Assembly (NCBI RefSeq): GCF_013139515.1
Contig: NZ_WTAR01000015.1
Coordinates: 1-63,619 of the forward strand
From: Lutibacter sp.
Lineage (GTDB): Bacteria > Bacteroidota > Bacteroidia > Flavobacteriales > Flavobacteriaceae
Length of the DNA stretch: 63,619 nt
Direction of reading: 5' to 3'
In this document: positions 37,019 through 46,463 of the stretch, piece after piece
Layout of the letters: the number at the start of each line of letters is the position of its first letter
How positions within the stretch are numbered: position 1 is the first letter of the stretch
Notes under the pieces: generated by a model
Seen by the model: the letters and a program-made list of their open reading frames with translations, nothing else
The model's database searches: none
Told to the model about the DNA's origin: nothing
Made by a program: the position numbers and the translations under genes

Positions 37019-37065
37019 TATTTTAGGCGACTATAAATTAATAATAACTTTAATAAATAATTATA

Positions 37066-37473
37066 ATGAAAAAAACAATTTTTGTGTTTGCGGCAATCTT
37101 TTCAATGACTGTATTGTTTACAGCGTGTAAAGAAACAAAAAAAGAAGAAGTAAAGGAAGGTGTTAAAATTGAAAGTCATGAAGGTCATGGCCATGAAAGT
37201 GAAGAATCTACCGTAGCTGATGTTTATCAATGTCCAATGGATTGTGAAAAAGGAAAAACATATAGTGAGGCAGCTTCTTGCCCTGTTTGTAAAATGGATT
37301 TAAAAGTAAAATCTGCTGATGTTCAAGATATGAAACATGCAGATAATTGTAAATGTAAAGAAGGTGGCGAATGTACATGTGAAGATGGTATGTGCAAATG
37401 CCAAGAAGAAGTTGCATCTTTAAATAAAGAATGTACAAAATGTGAACCTGGAAAATGTGAGTGTAAAGCTTAA
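37066..37473 (+). CDS. Heavy-metal-binding lipoprotein with metallothionein-like Cys-rich tail
   Basis: 135 residues. Lipoprotein signal peptide (LFTAC, Cys21); a His/Glu segment (SHEGHGHESEE, about 37-47); a heavy-metal-binding domain of the HMBD type (about 54-81: YQCPMDCEKG ... SCPVCKMDL, Cys56, 60, 72, 75); and a tail with ten Cys in 39 residues, arranged as CxC at 95/97, 103/105, 110/112 and 131/133 plus CxxC at 123/126. HMBD modules occur in copper/silver export proteins (P-type ATPases and CusB-like adaptors). The tail looks like a metallothionein, which is unusual on a surface or periplasmic lipoprotein. Likely metal buffering or sensing, copper being the best guess; not shown by the sequence. 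Confidence 0.8.
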   Translation: MKKTIFVFAAIFSMTVLFTACKETKKEEVKEGVKIESHEGHGHESEESTVADVYQCPMDCEKGKTYSEAASCPVCKMDLKVKSADVQDMKHADNCKCKEGGECTCEDGMCKCQEEVASLNKECTKCEPGKCECKA

Positions 37474-37493
37474 AACACAATATTTTTAAAAAT

Positions 37494-37530
37494 AAAAAAA
37501 CCGCTTAAATTATTTTAAGCGGTTTTTTTT
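37494..37530 (+). terminator. Terminator of the Cys-rich lipoprotein gene
   Basis: Stem ACCGCTTAAA/TTTAAGCGGT (approximately) with seven A before and eight T after. Confidence 0.85.
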
Positions 37531-37603
37531 ATATGTAGATATACTTATAGTTTAGTAAGGAAAATTTATTTGAAACGACTTTAATTGAATAAAAGTTAGC
37601 TCA

Positions 37604-38575
37604 ATGAAATTAAAAATAATATTTACCTTAGTTTCCATATTTGCATTTAATAGTATAATTGCACAAACTTGTTGTTCAGGAGGAATACCACTTTCTAATA
37701 ATATTGGATTGGCAATTTTAGAAAAAGGAACTACTCAAATAGGTGTTTCTTATGATTATAACAATCTTAACACTTTAAATAATGGTTCAGATAAATTAGA
37801 TGATGATTCTAGATTAAGAATAACACACGCTATTTTAATGAATGTGAGTTATGCAATAACTAATAAATTATCAGTTGAAGGTTTATTAACTTGGGTAAAT
37901 CAAAGAAGAAAAATATCTCAATTTGGAAATGAAAATTTAGATCAAACATCAGGTATTGGAGATGGTCTTTTACTATTAAAATATAATTTACCTAATTTTA
38001 TTGGGAAGAACACAACTTTTAACGTGGGGGTTGGTACTAAAATTCCGTTTGGTTCATCAACAGAGCAAAACAACCAAGGAATCACTTTAAATGCAGATTT
38101 ACAACCAGGAAGTAATGCTTGGGATGTTGTTTATTGGTCATCAATTACTAAAAGTTTTAATTTTAGACCTTCATTTAATATTTCATCAAGGTTTATTTTT
38201 AGAAACACGGGTACCAACAACTCTTACTTTGGAGATAGTACCTATAAATTTGGGAATGAATTGCAAGCTTTTTTAGGATTTTCTGATCAGTTTTTAATAT
38301 CTAAAACTACTGTTTCTCCAAGTATATCATTCAAATATAGAAACGCAATTCAAGATAAAATAGGAGGGTTTAATTTAGATAATACTGGAGGTAACTGGCT
38401 TTCTGTAATCCCTAATTTTTCAATAAACATTTCATCAAATCTTGTTTTTTCTACCAAAGCTGAAATTCCAATATATAGCAATGTTGATGGAACACAGCTA
38501 ACACCAACATACAGATTAACTTCAGGAATTTTATTCACAATAGCTCCTAAAAAAGAAATGCTAATATTAAATTAA
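37604..38575 (+). CDS. Outer-membrane beta-barrel protein with N-terminal CCSGG motif
   Basis: 323 residues with a Sec signal peptide (ends IIAQ, about 21). The mature protein starts TCCSGGIPLS, followed by a beta-barrel of regular amphipathic strands (IGVSYDYNNL, LSVEGLLTWV, TFNVGVGTKIPFG, VFSTKAEIPIYS) that resembles the MetA-pathway/'transporter' barrel group. The vicinal Cys pair right after the cleavage site is striking and may bind metal or a thiol. It is 5 bp before the DUF3179 gene, so the two form one unit. Function unknown. Confidence 0.72.
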   Translation: MKLKIIFTLVSIFAFNSIIAQTCCSGGIPLSNNIGLAILEKGTTQIGVSYDYNNLNTLNNGSDKLDDDSRLRITHAILMNVSYAITNKLSVEGLLTWVNQRRKISQFGNENLDQTSGIGDGLLLLKYNLPNFIGKNTTFNVGVGTKIPFGSSTEQNNQGITLNADLQPGSNAWDVVYWSSITKSFNFRPSFNISSRFIFRNTGTNNSYFGDSTYKFGNELQAFLGFSDQFLISKTTVSPSISFKYRNAIQDKIGGFNLDNTGGNWLSVIPNFSINISSNLVFSTKAEIPIYSNVDGTQLTPTYRLTSGILFTIAPKKEMLILN

Positions 38576-38580
38576 CAAGT

Positions 38581-39693
38581 ATGAAAAAAAAGATTTTTTA
38601 CGTTTTTGTAGTAACATTATTTATTATTTCTTGCGGAGGAAATAATGATAACGATTTTTCTTCAAATCCAACAGGTTCAAATAATTCAGATGGAAGCCCA
38701 TCAGAGGATAATAATTCAAATAATCCATCTTCAAATGATTGGCTAATTCCAGTTAATGAAGTTAAAGATGGAGGTCCAGGAAAAGATGGAATACCTTCAA
38801 TTGACGCTCCAAAATTTGTGAATGTAGATAACGCAACCTTTTTAAATGATGATGATTTAGTAATTGGAATTGTAAATGAGAATGAAGTAAAAGCATATCC
38901 TCATAAGATTTTAGATTGGCATGAAGTAGTGAATGATGAAATTAATAGTGAATTTATTACAATTAACTATTGCCCTTTAACCGGTACTGCATTTGGATGG
39001 CAAAGTGAAGCAGATGGTGTAAAATCTTCCTTTGGTGTTTCAGGACTATTGTATAATACAAACTTAATATTATATGATAGGAAAACAGATAGTTATTGGC
39101 CTCAGTTAAAACTTCAATGTGCTAATGGTGAATTAATAGGAGATAAGCCTACATTGCATAATGTTGTAGAAACCAATTGGGGTACTTGGAAAAAATTATA
39201 CCCTAACACGAAGGTTTTAAGTTTAGAAACAGGTTTTTCTAGAAATTACAATAATTACCCGTATGGAGATTATAAAACAAATCAAGAGTTTTTCATCTTT
39301 ACGGCTTCACCCTCAAATGATGCATTACCTAATAAAGAAAGAGTTTATGCAATACTAGATGATAAAGAATCAAAAATTTATCAATTTGATAAATTTAATA
39401 ATGGAAATGTAATAAAAGATGTATTTAATGGAAAAGAATATTTAGTTGTTGGTAATGAGAATTTAATTTATTCTTTCGAATTAAATGTTAGTCAGTCAAC
39501 TTTAAATTTTGAATATGATTTTAATAACTCAGAAGTTTTTTTTAAAGATGATGAAGGTAATAAATGGTCAATCTTTGGAAAAGCAATTGAAGGCCCTAGA
39601 ACAGGCGAAGTGTTAAAAGGAGCAAAATCTGTTATGAGTTTTTGGTTTGCAATAGCTGCATTTTACCCAAACCCTGAAATTTATAATCAATAG
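38581..39693 (+). CDS. DUF3179-domain lipoprotein
   Basis: 370 residues. Lipoprotein signal peptide (FIISC, Cys18), a low-complexity Asn/Ser/Asp linker (about 20-53), then a DUF3179 domain (about 60-365). Signature segments are IPSIDAPKFV, AYPHKILDWHEVVND (105-119), INYCPLTGTAFGW (129-140, Cys131), TDSYWPQ, and the C-terminal MSFWFAIAAFYP. The family is widespread and uncharacterised; its conserved Cys and His hint at an enzymatic or metal site. It is coupled to the CCSGG barrel gene upstream and ended by a strong bidirectional terminator. Confidence 0.85.
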   Translation: MKKKIFYVFVVTLFIISCGGNNDNDFSSNPTGSNNSDGSPSEDNNSNNPSSNDWLIPVNEVKDGGPGKDGIPSIDAPKFVNVDNATFLNDDDLVIGIVNENEVKAYPHKILDWHEVVNDEINSEFITINYCPLTGTAFGWQSEADGVKSSFGVSGLLYNTNLILYDRKTDSYWPQLKLQCANGELIGDKPTLHNVVETNWGTWKKLYPNTKVLSLETGFSRNYNNYPYGDYKTNQEFFIFTASPSNDALPNKERVYAILDDKESKIYQFDKFNNGNVIKDVFNGKEYLVVGNENLIYSFELNVSQSTLNFEYDFNNSEVFFKDDEGNKWSIFGKAIEGPRTGEVLKGAKSVMSFWFAIAAFYPNPEIYNQ

Positions 39694-39713
39694 ATTTATT
39701 GATGTATAATAAT

Positions 39714-39747
39714 AAAAAAATCCGATGTTTTAGCATCGGATTTTTTT
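39714..39747. terminator. Bidirectional terminator between DUF3179 gene and groEL
   Basis: Perfect stem AATCCGATG/CATCGGATT with TTTTAG loop, seven A before and seven T after. Confidence 0.88.
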
Positions 39748-39766
39748 ATTATATATTGAAATAGTT

Positions 39767-41702
<1,936 letters not shown>

Positions 41703-41746
41703 ATGTAATTAGTTTGAAATTTATTAACTCTGTGAATTAAACTTCC

Positions 41747-41778
41747 CAAAAGTATGCCAATTAGATAAAACTGACAAA
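41747..41778 (-). promoter_or_regulatory. groES-groEL promoter
   Basis: On the minus strand: TTTG (41775-41778), 20-nt spacer, TACTTTTG (41747-41754). No CIRCE inverted repeat is present. Confidence 0.7.
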
Positions 41779-41807
41779 TGTACTTTTTACAGAAAGTATA
41801 TAAAAAC

Positions 41808-41841
41808 AAAAATGCCAACGTGTCATTTACGTTGGCATTTT
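41808..41841 (-). terminator. Terminator of the miaB-secG operon
   Basis: Perfect stem AAAATGCCAACGT/ACGTTGGCATTTT with a 7-nt loop, just beyond secG. Confidence 0.85.
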
Positions 41842-41862
41842 AATTATTATTTTGAAATAATA

Positions 41863-42210
41863 TTATTGAGCTGAATCTTTTGGCGTTGTTGTAACAGCTG
41901 GTTGTGCTGGTACATCTTGAACTTCACGATTTTCAATAGTATTTTCTATTTCTGAACTTGTATTAATTGAATTTACTTTTGGAGCTACAAAATTTGATAA
42001 TAAAATTAGCACCAATAAGATTATAGATAAAGTCCAAGTACTTTTGTCTAAAAAGTTGGTTGTATTTTGAACACCTCCTAATGCTTGAGTTCCTCCTCCT
42101 CCAAAAGAAGAAGATAATCCTCCACCTTTAGGATTTTGTACCATAATAATTAAAATTAGCAAAAATGCTACTATCATAATTAAAATTAAAAATAATGTAT
42201 ACGTTGTCAT
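41863..42210 (-). CDS. secG: Preprotein translocase subunit SecG
   Basis: 115 residues with two membrane helices (about 4-24 and 55-75) separated by the conserved VQNPKGGGLSSSFGG loop, and a Pro/Thr/Ala-rich C-terminal tail. Small subunit of the SecYEG channel. Its start overlaps the preceding TPR gene by 4 bp; it is the last gene of a five-gene operon. Confidence 0.95.
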   Translation of the reverse strand: MTTYTLFLILIMIVAFLLILIIMVQNPKGGGLSSSFGGGGTQALGGVQNTTNFLDKSTWTLSIILLVLILLSNFVAPKVNSINTSSEIENTIENREVQDVPAQPAVTTTPKDSAQ

Positions 42211-43004
42211 GACTTATTTCTTTGTAAAATTTTTATTGCTTTAATTCGGTCTGCAAAGAAACCACTTTTTTCTGGATATTTCAAACATAAAATACGATAA
42301 GCTTTTATCGCATTATCATACTTCTTTTGTTCTAAGTATACTTTAGCTAAAGTTTCAGTCATTAAGCTATCATTTTCCTTCGAACTTTCTGGAGAAATAT
42401 CTCTAGTTACTATGTTTTTATCTACTGGTTTAATCTTAGGATTTGCTTCAATAAATTTATCAATAATACTAAAATTACCGTTCGTTTTTTCTTCTCTAAC
42501 AATTGGTTTTTTTGAAATTAATTGCATCCATTCGTTAAAAGAGTGTGGCTCTACACTATTAAAAGTAATTGGTTTTCCAATTTCTAATATTTCTTTAGCG
42601 TTTTCTAGAGTTCCTTTTTCATCTTTAAAAATTTTAGGAGCTGAAGTTTTTGGAGGAATTGAATCAACAATTTTTTTGTGTAATTCTTTTACTGTTTCGG
42701 CTTCATTAATTTTAATATTTTCTAACACCTCAATTTCTGATTTTTTGTCATCAATAAAAATGGGTGATGTAATAAAATCAAAAAGTACTTTTCTATCTAT
42801 TGTATAAGCGGCAGTTTTTTTTAATGTTGAATTGTATTTGTAACTATTAGTTTTCTGAAGACCATTCAATAAAATTGCTCTGGCAGATTGAAAATAAGGG
42901 AATTCAGAAATAATTTCTTCTAGTTGTTGTATATTTAAAGTACTTATGTTTTCAGGGTTTTGTAGTAAATATGTGTATTGTGAGCTATTCATATTTATTA
43001 CCAT
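42207..43004 (-). CDS. Tetratricopeptide-like protein between lptE and secG
   Basis: 265 residues, predicted soluble, no signal peptide. The N-terminal part is helical (QLEEIISEFPYFQSARAILL), the centre charged and variable, and the C-terminal part (about 212-258: LAKVYLEQKKYDNAIKAYRILCLKYPEKS) is a TPR-type helix pair. Position between lptE and secG is conserved in Flavobacteriaceae, so a role in envelope assembly is plausible but unproven. The start at 43004 overlaps lptE by 7 bp; a second Met 12 bp downstream (MNSSQY) is an equally good start. Confidence 0.8.
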   Translation of the reverse strand: MVINMNSSQYTYLLQNPENISTLNIQQLEEIISEFPYFQSARAILLNGLQKTNSYKYNSTLKKTAAYTIDRKVLFDFITSPIFIDDKKSEIEVLENIKINEAETVKELHKKIVDSIPPKTSAPKIFKDEKGTLENAKEILEIGKPITFNSVEPHSFNEWMQLISKKPIVREEKTNGNFSIIDKFIEANPKIKPVDKNIVTRDISPESSKENDSLMTETLAKVYLEQKKYDNAIKAYRILCLKYPEKSGFFADRIKAIKILQRNKS

Positions 43005-43504
43005 TTTGCAACTGAAGCGTTAAAAACATCTTGTGTTATACGTTCTAAAATTTCTGTAAATGCGTCTTCTAAAATTCCGCCAGTTAATTGTGCATTCGCA
43101 TCATAATCATAATAATGAGAAAATGTTCTTTCAAAATTATCGTCTTCTAGTTTATTGTTATAAAAACGTACGTTTACTGTAATTGTAAGTCTATTTTGGG
43201 CTGCAGTTTGTTGTGCAGTAGCCGTCATAGGATTAATTTTATATCCAGTAATTTCGCCTTCAAATTGTAAATCACCACCTGCTTTTACCAATGTTAAATT
43301 GGTTTGTGTTGTGAATAAATCTTGAAAATCTTGAGTAAATTTTTGACTTAAAGATGGTTCAACTAAAACAGCATTATTTGGAAAATAATCTATTTGTACT
43401 GTTTTTACATCAGGATGTAAGTTTGTGCCTGTAAACGAGTATATACCACAACTTTGTATTGTGAACATCAATATAAATAGAATTACGTAACTAAATTTTT
43501 TCAT
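42998..43504 (-). CDS. lptE: LPS-assembly lipoprotein LptE
   Basis: 168 residues with a lipoprotein signal peptide (TIQSC, Cys19) directly followed by GIYSFTGTNL. In this family the protein plugs the LptD barrel and inserts LPS into the outer membrane. KTVQIDYFPNNA, LTLVKAGGDLQFEGEITGY and the C-terminal DAFTEILERITQDVFN helix match Bacteroidota LptE. LptD is not nearby. Third gene of the miaB-secG operon. Confidence 0.88.
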   Translation of the reverse strand: MKKFSYVILFILMFTIQSCGIYSFTGTNLHPDVKTVQIDYFPNNAVLVEPSLSQKFTQDFQDLFTTQTNLTLVKAGGDLQFEGEITGYKINPMTATAQQTAAQNRLTITVNVRFYNNKLEDDNFERTFSHYYDYDANAQLTGGILEDAFTEILERITQDVFNASVAKW

Positions 43505-43562
43505 TAAAATATTTTAAACGTGTTTTAAACTCAAAATTAAGTTCAAAGTTAATTATTCTAAA

Positions 43563-44798
43563 CTATAAATCGTATTGTTTTATTTTACGATATAAAGTTC
43601 TTTCAGAAATACCCAATTCTTTAGCTGCTAGTTTTCGCTTGCCACTATTTCTTTCTAGTGATTTTTTTATGAGCTCAATTTCTTTATCTTGAATAGATAA
43701 ACTTTCATCAGCGTCAATGGTTTCTGCAAATTCAAAATTATCATCGTCATTATATTTTTCATTAATGCGAACAACTTCAACTTGGTTTTCATGTGGTAAT
43801 TTAGAAGGTTCTTCTTTATAAATTTTTTTAATTAGATTTTTGTTTTCTTCTTGTACTTTATCAGTATCGCCACTTTGCATTAAATCAAGTGTTAATTTTT
43901 TTAAATCGTTGATGTCATTTCGCATATCGAACAAAATTTTATACATAATATCTCGTTCATTAGCAAAATTTCCATTAGCACTATTATTTTCTATAACAGA
44001 AGGCAAATTTGTGCCTTTATTGGGTAAGTATTGTAGTAGTTTTTCTGAAGAAATTTCTCTATTTTCTTCAACTACTGAAATTTGTTCGGCAATGTTACGA
44101 AGCTGTCTAATATTACCAGGAAAACCATAATTTTCTAACATTTTTATGGCATTATTTGAAAGCCTAACCGTTGGCATTTTATATTTTTGAGCAAAATCTG
44201 CAGCAAATTTTCTAAACAATAAATGAATGTCAGCCAAACGCTCACGTAACGGAGGTAGGTTTATTTCAATAGTACTTAGTCTGTAATACAAATCTTCTCT
44301 AAATTTTCCTTTTCCAATAGCCTCGTGCATATTTAAATTTGTAGCGGCGACTATACGAACATTGGTTTTTTGTACTTGTGAAGAACCTACTTTAATAAAT
44401 TCTCCATTTTCTAAAACACGCAACAATCTAACTTGTGTTGTTAATGGTAATTCACCAACTTCATCTAAAAAAATAGTACCACCATCAGTTACTTCAAAAT
44501 AACCTTTACGAGTTGCTGTAGCACCTGTAAAAGCGCCTTTTTCATGACCAAATAGTTCACTATCTATAGTTCCTTCAGGAATAGCACCACAGTTTACTGC
44601 AATATATTTAGCGTGTTTTCTATGTGATAAATTATGAATTATTTTTGGAATACTTTCTTTACCAACACCACTTTCACCAGTAACTAATACAGAAATATCT
44701 GTAGGCGAAACTCTAATTGCTTTTTCAAGCGATCGGTTTAAATGAATGTCGTTTCCAATAATTTCAAAACGCTGTTTTATTGCTTGTAGTGATTCCAT
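43563..44798 (-). CDS. Sigma-54 interacting transcriptional activator without receiver domain
   Basis: 411 residues. An AAA+ domain starts almost at the N-terminus: GESGVGKE (41-48, Walker A), GAFTGA (88-93, sigma-54 contact), GGTIFLDEVGEL (Walker B) and an arginine-finger region FREDLYYRLSTIEINLPPLRER. A variable linker (about 250-360) precedes a Fis-type helix-turn-helix (GKRKLAAKELGISERTLYRK, about 385-404). There is no sensory or phosphoreceiver domain, so activity must be set by the linker, partners or abundance. It activates sigma-54 promoters; targets are unknown. It lies 3 bp after miaB and 58 bp before lptE. Confidence 0.92.
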   Translation of the reverse strand: MESLQAIKQRFEIIGNDIHLNRSLEKAIRVSPTDISVLVTGESGVGKESIPKIIHNLSHRKHAKYIAVNCGAIPEGTIDSELFGHEKGAFTGATATRKGYFEVTDGGTIFLDEVGELPLTTQVRLLRVLENGEFIKVGSSQVQKTNVRIVAATNLNMHEAIGKGKFREDLYYRLSTIEINLPPLRERLADIHLLFRKFAADFAQKYKMPTVRLSNNAIKMLENYGFPGNIRQLRNIAEQISVVEENREISSEKLLQYLPNKGTNLPSVIENNSANGNFANERDIMYKILFDMRNDINDLKKLTLDLMQSGDTDKVQEENKNLIKKIYKEEPSKLPHENQVEVVRINEKYNDDDNFEFAETIDADESLSIQDKEIELIKKSLERNSGKRKLAAKELGISERTLYRKIKQYDL

Positions 44799-44801
44799 AT
44801 T

Positions 44802-46235
44802 TTAAATTCTTTTTCCAATAAGCGTTGCAGATGTGCAATCTTCAATATAAACGTTTACAAAATCTCCAATTTTTTCATCTCCTTTAGGAAAAACAGCAAC
44901 GGCATTTTGTGAGTTTCTACCTTTCCAATGTACATCAGACTTTTTTGATGAACCTTCAATTAAAATTTCAACAGTTTTACCAACAAATTGTTCTAAATGA
45001 TATAAACTATGTTTTTGTTGCACTAAAATTATTTCGGCTAAACGTCTTTTTTTAACTGCTAGCGGAATATCATCTTCCATATTTTTTGCTGCAGGTGTTC
45101 CAGGTCTTTCAGAATAGGCAAACATAAAACCAAAGTCATATTTAACATATTCTAACAAACTTAAAGTGTCCTGATGTTCCTCTTCGGTTTCACCACAAAA
45201 ACCAGTCATCATATCTTGTGATAAAGCACATTCAGGAATTATTTTTTTAATATTATCTATTAATTCCATATACTCTTCACGTGAGTGCTGACGATTCATT
45301 CTTTTTAATACTGAAGTGCTTCCAGATTGAACTGGCAAGTGAACGTATTTACAAATATTTTTGTGCTTAGCCATTGCGTGTATAACATCTAAATTCATAT
45401 CCTGAGGATTAGATGTAGAAAATCGAATTCTTATTTTTGGAAATGCTACAGCAACCATTTCTAGTAATTCAGCAAATCCAACAGCCGTTGTTTGTGCAAT
45501 TTCTGAAGCATTTTTAAAATCTTTTTTTAAACCGCCACCATACCAAAGGTAACTATCAACATTTTGACCTAATAATGTTATTTCCTTATAATTTTGCTCG
45601 CTAAGTTGTTTAATTTCTTCTAAAATACTTTTTGGTTCTCGGCTTCGTTCTCTTCCGCGCGTAAATGGAACAACACAAAAAGTGCACATATTATCGCAAC
45701 CTCTAGTAATAGATACAAAGGCTGAAACTCCATTGCTATTTAAACGAACAGGAGAAACATCGCCGTAGGTTTCTTCTTTAGATAAAATAACATTTATAGC
45801 ATCTCGTCCAGCACTAACTTCTTCAAGTAGATTGGGTAAATCTCTGTATGCATCAGGGCCAACAACTAAATCAACTATTTTTTCTTCTTCTAAAAACTTC
45901 GCTTTTAAACGTTCAGCCATACAACCTAAAACCCCAACTTTCATTCTAGGATTTATTTTTTTAACGGCATTGTATTTTTCTAAACGTTTACGTACAGTTT
46001 GTTCTGCTTTTTCTCTAATTGAACACGTATTTACTAAAACCAAATCAGCTTCTTCAATTATGTGCGTTGTATTATATCCTTCTTTTGAAAGTATGGATGC
46101 TACAATTTCACTATCGTTTAAATTCATAGCGCAACCGTAACTTTCTATATATAATTTTTTGCTATTACCTTCCTTTTTCTCAGTTAACAAGGCCTGACCT
46201 TGATTCTTTTCTTCTATTACTTTTTCGCTACCCAT
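44802..46235 (-). CDS. miaB: tRNA-2-methylthio-N6-dimethylallyladenosine synthase
   Basis: Radical SAM methylthiotransferase acting on A37 of tRNAs. About 477 residues from the chosen Met (MGSEKVIEE). Domains in order: UPF0004 (YIESYGCAMNLNDSE, NTCSIREKAEQ, VGVLGCMAERL, three cluster Cys), radical SAM with CDNMCTFCVVPFTRGRERSR, and a C-terminal TRAM domain. A longer frame begins 33 bp upstream at 46268, but a consensus TATCTTTG promoter element at 46254-46261 lies inside that extension, which favours 46235. First gene of the operon ending with secG. Confidence 0.95.
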   Translation of the reverse strand: MGSEKVIEEKNQGQALLTEKKEGNSKKLYIESYGCAMNLNDSEIVASILSKEGYNTTHIIEEADLVLVNTCSIREKAEQTVRKRLEKYNAVKKINPRMKVGVLGCMAERLKAKFLEEEKIVDLVVGPDAYRDLPNLLEEVSAGRDAINVILSKEETYGDVSPVRLNSNGVSAFVSITRGCDNMCTFCVVPFTRGRERSREPKSILEEIKQLSEQNYKEITLLGQNVDSYLWYGGGLKKDFKNASEIAQTTAVGFAELLEMVAVAFPKIRIRFSTSNPQDMNLDVIHAMAKHKNICKYVHLPVQSGSTSVLKRMNRQHSREEYMELIDNIKKIIPECALSQDMMTGFCGETEEEHQDTLSLLEYVKYDFGFMFAYSERPGTPAAKNMEDDIPLAVKKRRLAEIILVQQKHSLYHLEQFVGKTVEILIEGSSKKSDVHWKGRNSQNAVAVFPKGDEKIGDFVNVYIEDCTSATLIGKRI

Positions 46236-46253
46236 ATATCTTTTATTCGATTG

Positions 46254-46261
46254 CAAAGATA
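46254..46261 (-). promoter_or_regulatory. -7 element of the miaB-secG operon
   Basis: Reads TATCTTTG on the minus strand, an exact TAnnTTTG match, 19 bp before the preferred miaB start. Confidence 0.55.
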
Positions 46262-46346
46262 TAACCAATTTTTTAAAAATATGACAGATTGGCAGAAATT
46301 AACAAGTGAAATTTTTGTTAAAAAAGATGATTTTAAAAGATAAAAA

Positions 46347-46376
46347 TTTGAATTTAAAAAAAACTACATACTTTTG
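46347..46376 (+). promoter_or_regulatory. topA promoter
   Basis: TTTG (46347-46350), 18-nt spacer, TACTTTTG (46369-46376); leader of about 80 nt before the topA ATG. Confidence 0.7.
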
Positions 46377-46463
46377 CAATCCAAAATCTTAATAAGAATC
46401 AAACTAATTTTGATGATGAAAATGATATATATTGAGATTTCAAAATAATAACTAAAAAGAAAT

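Noticed and set aside
41703..41800. CIRCE/HrcA operator before groES
   Set aside because: No TTAGCACTC-N9-GAGTGCTAA pattern is present; only a standard promoter is seen.
42412..42807. Long plus-strand open frame (131 codons) opposite the TPR-like gene
   Set aside because: It lies fully antisense to a gene with clear operon overlaps, has no family features, and its composition is that of a reverse complement of AT-rich coding DNA.
46236..46268. Longer N-terminus of MiaB from 46268
   Set aside because: A consensus -7 element lies inside these codons, so they are probably not transcribed.
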